From NCBI GenBank assembly GCA_964556705.1, contig CAZKXX010000011.1, positions 1 to 56,072 on the forward strand: a stretch of DNA of 56,072 bases, given 5' to 3'. Origin of the DNA: CAZKXX01 sp964556705 (GTDB lineage: Bacteria; Acidobacteriota; Terriglobia; UBA7540). This document shows positions 44,601 to 53,683 of the stretch, piece after piece (within the stretch, counting starts at the first letter, position 1; every line of letters begins with the position of its first letter). The translations under genes and the position numbers were made by a program. The notes below the pieces were generated by a model. The model saw nothing but the letters and a program-made list of their open reading frames with translations, searched no databases and had not been told where the DNA came from.

Positions 44601-45495
44601 GGAAACCGCTTCCTTCAAGTCCGGGTTCGTGGCGGTGGTGGGCCGCCCGAACGCCGGCAAGAGCACGCTCGTCAACGCGCTGGTCGGCCAGCGCGTCTCG
44701 ATCGTCACGCCCGTTCCGCAGACCACTCGCAACCGCATCCTCGGCATCGTCCACCGGCCCGAGGCGCAGATCATCCTGATGGATACGCCCGGCATCCACC
44801 GGCCGCTTTCGCGTTTGAACGAGCAGATGATGCGGTTCGTGCGGCAGGCGCTGGAAGAGCGGGATGTGACGGTGCTCATCGTGGACGCGTCCCAAAAGTT
44901 CGGCAAGGGCGACGAGTTCGCGGTCTCGCTGGTGAAGGAGTACGCGGCGCGCACCATCCTGGCGCTCAACAAAATTGACGCCATCAGGAAGCCGTCGCTG
45001 CTGCCGCTGATGGAACGCTACTCGAAGCTGCACGAATTTGAGGAAATCATTCCCGTCTCGGCGCTGCGCGGTGAGGGACTGGAGGAGTTGAGCCAGGCCG
45101 TGGTCCGGCTTCTGCCGGAGGGGCCGGCGTATTTTCCCGACGACCAGTACACCGACCAGCCGGAGCGCTTTCTCGCCGGCGAAATCGTGCGAGAGAAACT
45201 GATCGCCCAGACGCGGCAGGAACTTCCGTACACGACGGCGGTGGTGGTGGAGAAGTTTGAAGAGAGCCCGACGCTGACGCGCATTCACGCACGCATCGTG
45301 GTGGAGAAGGAATCGCAGCGGCCCATCGTGCTGGGCGCGGGCGGCGCGCGCCTCAAGCAGATCGGGACCGAGGCCCGGAAGGATCTTGAGAAGCTGTTCC
45401 CGCCGAAAGTGTTTCTCCAGCTCTTTGTGAAAGTCGAGCCGAACTGGCGCGACAACCTGGAAAGGGTGGGCGAACTGGACTACCGGGTCGGATAG
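44593..45495 (+). CDS. era: GTPase Era
   Basis: A 300-residue GTPase for 30S ribosome assembly. G1 GRPNAGKSTLVNAL, G2 region TTRNRI, G3 DTPGIH, G4 NKID, then a C-terminal KH domain with GAGGARLKQIGTEARKDLEKLF that binds the 3' end of 16S rRNA. Working with YbeY on the same rRNA end explains the shared operon. Confidence 0.97.
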   Translation: MPEETASFKSGFVAVVGRPNAGKSTLVNALVGQRVSIVTPVPQTTRNRILGIVHRPEAQIILMDTPGIHRPLSRLNEQMMRFVRQALEERDVTVLIVDASQKFGKGDEFAVSLVKEYAARTILALNKIDAIRKPSLLPLMERYSKLHEFEEIIPVSALRGEGLEELSQAVVRLLPEGPAYFPDDQYTDQPERFLAGEIVREKLIAQTRQELPYTTAVVVEKFEESPTLTRIHARIVVEKESQRPIVLGAGGARLKQIGTEARKDLEKLFPPKVFLQLFVKVEPNWRDNLERVGELDYRVG

Positions 45496-45819
45496 AAGCC
45501 CCCCGCAAACTTTCCTGCCGAAAGGCCCCTTCGAACGTATTTTCAATCATTTAATAGATGTACTCTGTCGTTATTATTGTGTACGTGACTATCGTTATAA
45601 TATATAGAGAAAACGCCCCGTTGCCATTTTGCCCTCTTCGTGGCAACTTGCGCGCAAATCATTCGCGACCCCCGTTCCGGAATAAAAGGGAATTGCCGTC
45701 GCGGAACTGGGGGACACTTCACACGCAGAACTCCTTCGGTCTATAGCGTATGGACATAGGCTATCGCATCACAACGCTGAGTCGAGAGGCAATTTCTCGA
45801 TGCCGCGATCCTGCGCGGC
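45496..45819. other. AT-rich intergenic region with several perfect hairpins
   Basis: Lies between convergent era and ntrX. 45540-45610 is clearly AT-rich and contains TATAAT at 45596-45601 (plus). Downstream are GTTGCCA/TGGCAAC (45620-45626/45641-45647), palindrome TTGCGCGCAA (45648-45657), CCCCCGTTCCG/CGGAACTGGGGG (45669-45679/45702-45713, one bulge) and a dyad ATAGCGTATG-GA-CATAGGCTAT (45743-45764). A 62-codon ORF here is probably not real. A structured RNA is possible. Confidence 0.45.
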
Positions 45820-47208
45820 CTACTCGCCCGCGGCGATGCCGAGCGATTTCATCTTGCGGTAGAGGTGGCTGCGCTCGAGGCCCAGGATTTCCGCCGTGCG
45901 GCTGACGTTGCCCTGATTTTCGGCAAGCTTGCGGAGGATGTAATCGCGTTCGTAGGCCGAGCGCGCTTCGTGGAGGCTGGAGAAACCGCCGGTAGCCGCG
46001 GCGCGCGAACCGGCGGCGCGGCGCGGCGTCGCCCGCGGCGATTCGCTGAGCACGGAAGCCGGCAGGTGGCGCCGTTCGATCCGCTCGCCCGGCACCATGA
46101 TGACCAGCCGCTCGACGAGGTTTTTCAGCTCCCGGACATTTCCCGGCCAGCGGCAGCGGCGGAGCGTTTCGAGCGCCGATTCGGTGAAGTGTTTGGGACG
46201 ACGGCCGTACTGGCGCGCGTATTCGGCGAGGAAATAATTCGCCAGGTCGGGCAGGTCTTCCGGGTGGTCGCGCAGCGGCGGGACGTAGAAGGGAATCACG
46301 TTCAAGCGGTAGAAGAGGTCTTCGCGGAAGTTGCCCCTTTCGATTTCCTCCTCGAGGTGCTTGTTCGTCGCGGCGAGGACGCGCACGTCCACGCTGAGCG
46401 TCTGGCCGGAGCCGACGGGCGTGAAGCGCTGCTCTTCGATGACGCGCAGCACTTTCGACTGCGTGCGCAGGCTCATGTCGCCGACTTCGTCGAGGAAGAG
46501 CGTGCCGCCGTCGGCCTGCTCGAACTTTCCCGTCTTGTCTTCGTGCGCGCCGGTGAAGGATCCCTTCACGTGCCCGAAGAGTTCGCTTTCGATGAGCTCT
46601 TCGGGAATGGCGGCGCAATTGACCTCGACGAAGGGTTGGTTGGCGCGCGGGCTCATCAGGTGGAGGGCGTGCGCGACGAGTTCCTTGCCCGTGCCGCTTT
46701 CGCCGTAAATGAGGACGCGACCGCTGGTGGGCGCGGTGAGCGCGATTTGCTGCCGCAGCGCCTTCATCGGCACGCTTTCGCCGATGATGCGGTACTGCCC
46801 GTGCAATTCCTCGCGCAACTGCCGGTTCTGCTCGCGCAGCAGCAACTGCTCGTGCGCGTGGCGCAGCGTCAGGATCGTCTTTTCGATGGAGAGCGGTTTC
46901 TCGATGAAGTCGAAGGCGCCGAGCTTGGTGGCGCGCACGGCGGTCTCGATGGTCCCGTGGCCGGAAATCATCACCACGACGGGCGGCGCCTCGAGTGCCT
47001 GGATGCGTTCCAATGTCTCGAGGCCGTCGATCCCGGGCAGCCACACGTCGAGCAAAACGAGGTCGAATTTCTCTTCCGCCAGCCGCGCCAGACAGGCTTC
47101 GCCGCTTTCGACGGCTTCCGCCCGAAAGCCTTCGTCGCGCAGCACCGCCGCGAGCGACTGGCGGATGCCCGCTTCGTCATCGACAACCAGGACCGAGGGA
47201 CGCGGCAT
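45820..47208 (-). CDS. ntrX: NtrX-like sigma-54-dependent response regulator
   Basis: A 462-residue regulator from ATG 47208. Receiver domain (~1-120) with phospho-acceptor Asp in LVLLDVWLPG; AAA+ domain with Walker A GESGTGKELVAHAL, GSFTGAHEDKTGKFEQADGG (sigma-54 contact loop, Ser for the usual Ala) and LFLDEVGDM; C-terminal Fis-type helix-turn-helix (LAENQGNVSRTAEILGLERSHLYRKMKSLG). It activates sigma-54 promoters after phosphorylation by the NtrY-like kinase encoded just upstream. Confidence 0.93.
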   Translation of the reverse strand: MPRPSVLVVDDEAGIRQSLAAVLRDEGFRAEAVESGEACLARLAEEKFDLVLLDVWLPGIDGLETLERIQALEAPPVVVMISGHGTIETAVRATKLGAFDFIEKPLSIEKTILTLRHAHEQLLLREQNRQLREELHGQYRIIGESVPMKALRQQIALTAPTSGRVLIYGESGTGKELVAHALHLMSPRANQPFVEVNCAAIPEELIESELFGHVKGSFTGAHEDKTGKFEQADGGTLFLDEVGDMSLRTQSKVLRVIEEQRFTPVGSGQTLSVDVRVLAATNKHLEEEIERGNFREDLFYRLNVIPFYVPPLRDHPEDLPDLANYFLAEYARQYGRRPKHFTESALETLRRCRWPGNVRELKNLVERLVIMVPGERIERRHLPASVLSESPRATPRRAAGSRAAATGGFSSLHEARSAYERDYILRKLAENQGNVSRTAEILGLERSHLYRKMKSLGIAAGE

Positions 47209-47211
47209 AAG

Positions 47212-47238
47212 ATTCTGAATTATGAATTCTGAATTATG
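47212..47238. repeat. Tandem 13-base direct repeat
   Basis: ATTCTGAATTATG occurs twice (47212-47224 and 47226-47238), one base apart, directly upstream of ntrX in the 164-base gap between the kinase and regulator genes. AT-rich against a GC-rich background. Confidence 0.8.
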
Positions 47239-47372
47239 GACTACCGGGAACGACGGGGCAAGGCGAATGAAGGCCGCGGACGCAGCGCACCGGCCCGGCA
47301 CCTCGGACGCCGAGGGACCACGCGCATCTTGCCCGTGCAACTCGGCACGGTCAGGATGACCGTGCTGCTCCA

Positions 47373-49613
47373 TCAGGCTTGCGCGCCGAGGCTGGCGACG
47401 CGCTCGACGGGCAATTCGATGACGAACTTCGTTCCGGCCGGAACGTTTTCTTCGACGCGGATCGTGCCGTGGTGTTCGCTGACGATGCGGCTGACGATGG
47501 CGAGGCCGAGGCCCGTGCCGCGCCGCTTGGTGGAATAGAAAGGCAGGAAGAGGTGCTCTTTGGCTTCGGGGGAGATGCCCGGGCCGCTGTCGGCGACGAC
47601 GAGTTCGACGACGTCGCGGTCGTCGTCGAGCGCCGTCCGCACCCAGATTTCGCGCGACGGGGCGCGCTCCAGCGCCTCGGCGGCGTTGTCAATGAGATTG
47701 ACGACGGCGCGCTTCATCTGGTCGGGGTCGGCGGCGACGGGCGGCAGGCCGGGCGCGAGTTCGGTGTGCACGCGGATGCCGTCCAGCCGGCCGTCGAAGA
47801 CCTCGAGGGCGTTCGAAACGATGTCGTTCAGGTCCGACGGGCGCGGGCGCGAGGCGGGGAAGCGCGCGAAATCCGAAAACTCGTCCACGAGGGTCTTGAG
47901 CGTCGCGACTTCGCGGCCGATGAGCGAGACGCTGTCGGCGACCGCCGTGACCAGTTCGGGAGAGAGCGTGCGCGCGGCCTCGTCGCGCTCGATGAGCCGG
48001 CGGATGCGCTCGGTGGAGAGCTGGATCGGCGTGAGCGGGTTCTTGATTTCGTGCGCGATGCGCTGCGCCACTTCCTGCCAGGCGGCGGCGCGCTGGGCGC
48101 GAAGCAGTTCCGTCAGGTCGTCAATCACCAGGACCGAGCCGAGCGTTTCGTGCCGGCCGCGGATGGAGGAAAGCGTCAGAGCGACGGTGGCCTGGCGCCC
48201 GCCGAGGTCGAGCTCCATCTGGCGCGTCACGACGCCCTGGCGCGCCGCGCGGCGGAAGAGGCGCGCGATTTCCCTCGCGTCCTCGGGCTTGAAAAGGTCT
48301 TCCACGGTGCGCGCGTTGCGGACTTCGGGGCGTCCCATCATGCGCTCGACGGTGGAGTTCACCTGCGTGATGCGTCCCTGGGGGTCGAAGGAGATGACGC
48401 CGGTGGCGACGTTTTCGAGAATCGCTTCGAGCGTGCGCGTGCGTTCTTCGAGGTCGCGGTTGGCGCGCTGGAGGTCGAGCGCGGCCTGCTCGAGCGCCTG
48501 GCGGTTTTCCTGGAGTTGCCGGGTCATCTCGTTGAAGGATTGGATGAGCGTTCCCAGTTCGTCGTCGGAACGGGCCTCGACGCGGTGGGCGAGGTTGCCC
48601 TTTGAGACCTCGTGCGTCGCCTGCGCGAGCGCCTGAATCGGCACGGTGACCTGCTTGGAGAGGAACATGGCGAACCAGGCGGCGACGAAGAGGATGAGCA
48701 GGGTGAGCAGCCAGAGCATCGCGAGGTAGTTGACTTTGACGGCCTTGCGCTGGCGGCTCAGCTCGTCGTACTTCTGCGCCTCGCGCTGGATGTTTTCCGC
48801 CATGGCACGAACGTCGGCGGGGACGCGCACGGCGGAGACCACGGCGCCGAGGGGCGCGCCCTCGAGCGAAAAGACGGGCGCCGCGGCCAGCGCCACTTCG
48901 TATTCTTCGGACCGCCAGCGGGCGGGAACGCCCTCGGGCGAGACGGCGGCCCTGCGCAGCGCGGGAAAGAGTTTGAGAACGTCCTCGGGACCCGGCGTGG
49001 CCGCGCCGGTCGAGGCGACGAGCCGTCCTTCGAGGTCGAAGCAGTAGATGGAACTCAGTTCCTGACGCCGGAGCTGGGCTCCGAGCGCGCGCTCGAGTTC
49101 CCCGCGACGGCCCGCGGCGAGATGCTGGCGAAGCTCCGCGCTGTCGGCCAGGTGCTGGGCGTGGTGGACGGCGTGCTCGTCAACCAGGCGGTCCACCTGC
49201 CGGAAGATTTCCATGGCGTCGCGGCGCACCGCGTCGAACGGAATCCCGAACCACTTGTCAATGCTGCGGTTCAGCAGCCCGTAGGAAAAAATAAAGAGGA
49301 AGAAGACGGGGACGAGCGAAAGGCCCAGAAACGCCGCGACGAGTTTGGTTTTGAAATGCGCGCCGAGCTTCTGCTGGCGCCGCTCGACATAGAGTTTCAG
49401 GAGAATGCGCAGCAGGATCAGCAGGAAGATGACGAAGGAAAGGAAGATGAAGGTCGAGACCGCGAGGAGGACGACCATCTCGCTCGGGCTGCCGGGCTGA
49501 AGAAAAGAAAGGTTGAGCGACGCCTGGCTCCAGCCGAGCAGGAAGAGGACGGGGACGAGGACGAGGAGAAAGATCAGCCAGAGGCGGCGCGGTTTCGGGG
49601 ATGGCGAATCCAT
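47373..49613 (-). CDS. ntrY: NtrY-like membrane sensor histidine kinase
   Basis: A 746-residue kinase. Three N-terminal helices (within ~10-115), an extracytoplasmic segment, another helix near 305-325, HAMP (~325-380), PAS (LEAILENVATGVISFDPQGRI, ~400-500), HisKA with phospho-His in AHEIKNPLTPIQLSTERI near 530, and an ATPase domain with NLIDNAAEAL, DSGPGISPE and GTGLGLAIV. This order is that of NtrY. It should phosphorylate the downstream NtrX-like regulator. Confidence 0.93.
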   Translation of the reverse strand: MDSPSPKPRRLWLIFLLVLVPVLFLLGWSQASLNLSFLQPGSPSEMVVLLAVSTFIFLSFVIFLLILLRILLKLYVERRQQKLGAHFKTKLVAAFLGLSLVPVFFLFIFSYGLLNRSIDKWFGIPFDAVRRDAMEIFRQVDRLVDEHAVHHAQHLADSAELRQHLAAGRRGELERALGAQLRRQELSSIYCFDLEGRLVASTGAATPGPEDVLKLFPALRRAAVSPEGVPARWRSEEYEVALAAAPVFSLEGAPLGAVVSAVRVPADVRAMAENIQREAQKYDELSRQRKAVKVNYLAMLWLLTLLILFVAAWFAMFLSKQVTVPIQALAQATHEVSKGNLAHRVEARSDDELGTLIQSFNEMTRQLQENRQALEQAALDLQRANRDLEERTRTLEAILENVATGVISFDPQGRITQVNSTVERMMGRPEVRNARTVEDLFKPEDAREIARLFRRAARQGVVTRQMELDLGGRQATVALTLSSIRGRHETLGSVLVIDDLTELLRAQRAAAWQEVAQRIAHEIKNPLTPIQLSTERIRRLIERDEAARTLSPELVTAVADSVSLIGREVATLKTLVDEFSDFARFPASRPRPSDLNDIVSNALEVFDGRLDGIRVHTELAPGLPPVAADPDQMKRAVVNLIDNAAEALERAPSREIWVRTALDDDRDVVELVVADSGPGISPEAKEHLFLPFYSTKRRGTGLGLAIVSRIVSEHHGTIRVEENVPAGTKFVIELPVERVASLGAQA

Positions 49614-49623
49614 CGTCAGGTTC

Positions 49624-50358
49624 TCAGGCCGGGTGCGATTCGGCGACGGGCTGCGGCCACGCCACGCGCGTCACCTCGCGGCGCTCGAGGTAGGGGCCGA
49701 GCGGGCACGCGGCGCAGTCCGGCGCGCGTTTCCGGCACCAGCGCTTGCCGGTCTCGACCAGCAGCGCGTGGAATTCGTTGAACAGCGCGGGGTCGCGCGG
49801 CAAGTGCCGGTGGAAGAACTCCTGCCCTTCGCGGTAGCCGGCGTTTTCCTCAAGCCAGCCGTGACGAGCCAGGACGCGCCGCGCGTAGGCGTCGGCGACG
49901 AAGAAGGGCCGGCGGCCGGCGTAAAGAAGGATGCAGTCCACCGTCTCGGGCCCGAGGCCGCGCAGGTTGAGAAGCTGCTCGCGCAGTTCGGCGTGGGGAG
50001 CGGCGAAGCAGCGCGCGAGCGAGCCGCCATGGGCGCGGTCGAGCCAGTCGAGGAAGGCGCGGATGGCCGCCGCTTTCTGGCGGAAAAATCCCGCCGAACG
50101 GACGGCCGCGGCGATTTCAGGTTCGCGGGCCCGCCGCAGCTTCCGGAGATTCAACAACCCGGCGCGGCGGAGGCCGCGGATGGCGAGCGCGGCGTTTCGC
50201 CACGAAGTGTTCTGCGTGAGGATGGCGCCGAGAATGACTTCCAGACGCGTGCGCGCCGGCCACCATCGCTGCGGGCCGAGCCGCCGCAAAAGGTCGGAAT
50301 AGTACGCGAGAAGTTCTTCTCCGGGATTTTGCGCGCGGGGCGCGCCCGCCGGCAGCAT
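49624..50358 (-). CDS. HhH-GPD DNA glycosylase, endonuclease III / MagIII-like
   Basis: A 244-residue base-excision enzyme. The helix-hairpin-helix is LNLRGLGPETVDCILLYAG, with catalytic Asp in FVADAYARRVL. Nth has Lys in the hairpin; here Glu replaces it, as in the MagIII-type 3-methyladenine glycosylases, so it is probably monofunctional (inference). The C-terminus shows Cys-x6-Cys-x2-Cys (CRKRAPDCAAC), but the fourth cysteine of the 4Fe-4S site is Leu. Confidence 0.85.
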   Translation of the reverse strand: MLPAGAPRAQNPGEELLAYYSDLLRRLGPQRWWPARTRLEVILGAILTQNTSWRNAALAIRGLRRAGLLNLRKLRRAREPEIAAAVRSAGFFRQKAAAIRAFLDWLDRAHGGSLARCFAAPHAELREQLLNLRGLGPETVDCILLYAGRRPFFVADAYARRVLARHGWLEENAGYREGQEFFHRHLPRDPALFNEFHALLVETGKRWCRKRAPDCAACPLGPYLERREVTRVAWPQPVAESHPA

Positions 50359-50479
50359 ATTCAGAAGGCTATCCCCGCGGTCGCGGGGAAGTCAAGGCAG
50401 CGGGCAGGCCGCTGGGGGCGCGGGTAGTCAACTTCGCAGGCCAAGTCCGGCATTTGAGATTTGAGATTCCAGAACCCGC

Positions 50480-53400
50480 CTAATCGGTGGCCGCTTCGGG
50501 ACGGTGAAGGAGCGCGCGCAGCCGGGCCGTGAGCCCTTCCACGAAGTCATGGCTCAGGCTGAACATGGCCGGAACCAGGAAGAGGGTGAAGAGGGTGGAG
50601 AGGACCAGCCCGCCCACCACCACGCTGCCCAACCCGCGGTAAAGTTCCGAGCCCGCGCCCGCCAGGAGCACGAGCGGCAGCATCCCGAAGACGCTGGTCG
50701 TCACGCTCATGAAGATGGGGCGGATGCGATCGGAGACCGCCTCGCGGATGGCGTCACGCGCCTCCAGGGGTTTCTCCTGGCGCATGTAATTGAGCGACTG
50801 GTGGACGATCAGGATGGCGTTGTTGACCACGGTGCCGATCAGGATGATGAAGCCGAGCATCGTCAGGACGTCGAGAGCCTGATAGCTCAGGAATTTGTTG
50901 ACGGCGGCGAGGCCCATGAAGCCGCCGAGGCCCGCCACCGGCACGCTGAGCATGATGACGAGCGGGTGGAGGAAGCTCTCGAACAGCGCCGCCATGAGCA
51001 GGTAGGTGATGGCGAGCGCGAGAAGGATGTTCCATTTGAAGGCGAGTGCCGTCTGCGTGAGCTTGTCGGCGGCGCCGTGCATGGAGGCGTCGTAGGGCGG
51101 GCTCAAGTCGCCGCGCTGGCGCATGGGCGCCAGGATCTCATTTTCGATGGTGTCCATGGCGGCTTCCAGGGCCATCGTTTCCGGCGGGTTCACGTCAATC
51201 GAAATGGCGCGCTGGCGCTCGATGCGGTTGATCTGCGTGGGCCCGCTGGAGAGAACGACGTCGGCCACCGAACCGAGCGGCACGAGTTGTCCGTTGGCCG
51301 TGGCGATGGGAATGCGCTCGATTTCGTGCGTTCGGCTGGCGTAGGCTTCTTCTCCGCGCAGCGTGAGATCGAGCTTGCGGCCTTCGTAGTGGTAATCGCT
51401 CACCTTCACGCCGTCCACCAGCGCGTTGACGGCGAAACCGAGCTCGCGATTGGAAACTTCCAGGTCCGCGGCGCGGCGGCGATGCGGAATCACCTGGACT
51501 TCCGGATTGCCGAGGTCGAGGCTGGGAATGGGACGCGCCTGGGCGTCGGGAATCTTCTCCATGACCTGGGCGAAGACCTCTCCGCCGAGCGCGATGAGGC
51601 GATCGAGGTCCGGCCCCGTAATGTCCACGCGGATGTTGCGTCCCTGGCCGAGGCCCCGCTGAAACAGACTGGCCTGATTGACCACGCCGATCGAGCCGGG
51701 AATCTTCTGAAAGGCCTTGCGGAAGACAGGGATCAGCTCGCGGACGCGTTCCGGGTCGCGCGCCGTGGCGCCCATGAACATCTGAATCCCGCGGCCGACG
51801 AAAAAGAAATGTTCGATGCCGCCGGCGGGCTGCGCCAGGGCTTCGGGGGAGCCGGGCTGGCTTTCCCACAGCGGGCGCAACTCCGGCTCGATCTCCATCC
51901 GGATTCGGTCCACTTCCTCCAGGTTGTAGCCCGGAGGCGGGAGAAGGACTCCGATCACCATGTTTCGGTTGCCGGTGGGGAGATATTCAGTCTTGGGCAT
52001 CATCCAGTAGGCGAGCAGGAGCGGCGTCAGCGTCAAGGCCAGAACGACGACGACGCGGCGCGGGACCGTCCCGCAAATCCAGTAAACGATCTGCGGGACG
52101 CGGCGATTGACCTGCATCGCGAGCCATCGCAGTCCGAGAAAATTCCGCAGGCTGAAGGGAGGGGCCTTGGCAGCTTTTCCGTTGTCCACGGCGACGTGCA
52201 GGATGCGCGCCGAAAGGCTCGGAATCACGGTGATGGCGATGATCAGGCTGAGGCCCACGGCGCAACTGAGGGCCAGGGCGATATCTCGGAAGAGCTGGCC
52301 GGCTTCTTCCTGGATGAAGACGACGGGGACGAAGACGGCGATCGTCGTAAGCGTGCTCGCCAGCACGGCGCCCCAGACCTCGCGCGCGCCCTCGTAGGCG
52401 GCCTGGAAGCGCGGCTTCCCCAACTGCCGGTGCCGGTAAATGTTCTCGAGGACGACGATGGAGTTGTCCACGACCATGCCGACCGCGAAGGCCATGCCCG
52501 CCAGGCTGATGACGTTGAGCGTGCGATCAAACCAGGACATCAGCAGAAACGTTCCGACGATGGAAATGGGAATAGCGACGGCGATAATCAATGTGCTCGT
52601 GGCGCTGCGCAGGAACAAAAGCAAAACGATGATGGCCAGGATGCCGCCGACGACCAGGCTCTGGCGGACCAGCCCGATGGCCTTGTGGATGTATTCGGTG
52701 GAATCGTAGGGCTGCACCAGCTCCAAACCGCGCTGGGCGAGCACGCCGGCGTTGAGGTTGGCCATGGTCTGGCGGAGGCCGGCCATGACTTCGAGGAGGT
52801 TGGCGCCGGGCTCTTTGGTGACGGGGAGGGCGAGTGTGGGGGCGCCCTTCTGCCAGCCGCGCGACTGGGGCTTCTTGAACGACAGCTCGGCGCGCGCCAC
52901 GTCGCGGACGTAAACGGGGACGCCGTTGCGGCGCGTGATGATGACGTCTTCGACGTCCTGGGGCGTGCGGTATTCCCCGACCGTGCGGACGACGTAGCTT
53001 CGCTTGCCTTCGTCGAAATCTCCGCCGCTGTAGTTCCGGTTTTCGCGGTCGAGGGCGGCGGCAATTTCGGAGAGGGTCACCTGGCGGGCCGCCAGCCGCC
53101 CCGGGTCCACGATGACGCGCATTTCACGTTCCTGGCCGCCGAAGATGTTGACCTGGCTGACGCCGGGAACACGCTCGAACTGGGGCTTGATGACGTCGTC
53201 CACGAAATCGTAGAGGTGGCCGACGTCGCCCTCGAAACCTCCGTCATCGCGCGGCCGGACCACGAACCAGGCGACGAAGTCGGCGAAGGGACTTCCGGCG
53301 CGCACCAGCGGCTTGTCCGCGGTATCCGGATAGCGAGGCACCTGCTCGAGATGGTTGGAGGCCTTGAGCAGAGCGGCGTTCATGTCCGCGCCCACCTTGA

Positions 53401-53683
53401 ACGTGAGCGTAATGCTGCCCATGCTCTCCGAGCTCTGGCTGGACATCTCGATCATGCCCTCGACGCTCTTGAGCTGCTCCTCCTGCTCCATGACGATCTC
53501 GCGCTCCATTTCGAGCGGGCTGGCGCCGGGCCAGAACGTCCGGATCAGGATTTCGGGCTCCTCAACAGTGGGGGTGAGCTGGACGGGGATGCGGAAAAGC
53601 GCGATGGCGCCGAACATCACCAGCAGGATCACGCCCACGGCGGTGGAGACCGGGTAGCGGATGGAGGATTCGACGAGCTTCAT
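50480..53683 (-). CDS. RND efflux pump, inner-membrane permease (AcrB/MdtB type)
   Basis: A 1067-residue, 12-helix proton-driven exporter. Helix 4 holds GMAFAVGMVVDNSIVVLENIYRHR with the proton-relay Asp; two large periplasmic loops and the duplicated halves are present (FLSYQALDVLTMLGFIILIGTVVNNAILI in the second half). The sequence resembles hydrophobe/amphiphile efflux pumps more than heavy-metal CusA. ATG overlaps the adaptor stop by 4 bases. No outer-membrane factor is in the window. Confidence 0.95.
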   Translation of the reverse strand: MKLVESSIRYPVSTAVGVILLVMFGAIALFRIPVQLTPTVEEPEILIRTFWPGASPLEMEREIVMEQEEQLKSVEGMIEMSSQSSESMGSITLTFKVGADMNAALLKASNHLEQVPRYPDTADKPLVRAGSPFADFVAWFVVRPRDDGGFEGDVGHLYDFVDDVIKPQFERVPGVSQVNIFGGQEREMRVIVDPGRLAARQVTLSEIAAALDRENRNYSGGDFDEGKRSYVVRTVGEYRTPQDVEDVIITRRNGVPVYVRDVARAELSFKKPQSRGWQKGAPTLALPVTKEPGANLLEVMAGLRQTMANLNAGVLAQRGLELVQPYDSTEYIHKAIGLVRQSLVVGGILAIIVLLLFLRSATSTLIIAVAIPISIVGTFLLMSWFDRTLNVISLAGMAFAVGMVVDNSIVVLENIYRHRQLGKPRFQAAYEGAREVWGAVLASTLTTIAVFVPVVFIQEEAGQLFRDIALALSCAVGLSLIIAITVIPSLSARILHVAVDNGKAAKAPPFSLRNFLGLRWLAMQVNRRVPQIVYWICGTVPRRVVVVLALTLTPLLLAYWMMPKTEYLPTGNRNMVIGVLLPPPGYNLEEVDRIRMEIEPELRPLWESQPGSPEALAQPAGGIEHFFFVGRGIQMFMGATARDPERVRELIPVFRKAFQKIPGSIGVVNQASLFQRGLGQGRNIRVDITGPDLDRLIALGGEVFAQVMEKIPDAQARPIPSLDLGNPEVQVIPHRRRAADLEVSNRELGFAVNALVDGVKVSDYHYEGRKLDLTLRGEEAYASRTHEIERIPIATANGQLVPLGSVADVVLSSGPTQINRIERQRAISIDVNPPETMALEAAMDTIENEILAPMRQRGDLSPPYDASMHGAADKLTQTALAFKWNILLALAITYLLMAALFESFLHPLVIMLSVPVAGLGGFMGLAAVNKFLSYQALDVLTMLGFIILIGTVVNNAILIVHQSLNYMRQEKPLEARDAIREAVSDRIRPIFMSVTTSVFGMLPLVLLAGAGSELYRGLGSVVVGGLVLSTLFTLFLVPAMFSLSHDFVEGLTARLRALLHRPEAATD

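Noticed and set aside
45641..45656. Sigma-54-like promoter (TGGCA then GC) in the era-ntrX gap
   Set aside because: The -12 half lacks TTGC and the word is part of a palindrome and hairpin; no gene follows on that strand.
45558..45746. 62-codon ORF with a hydrophobic start after era
   Set aside because: Hydrophobicity comes from the AT-rich patch, no ribosome site is present, and the rest lacks protein character.
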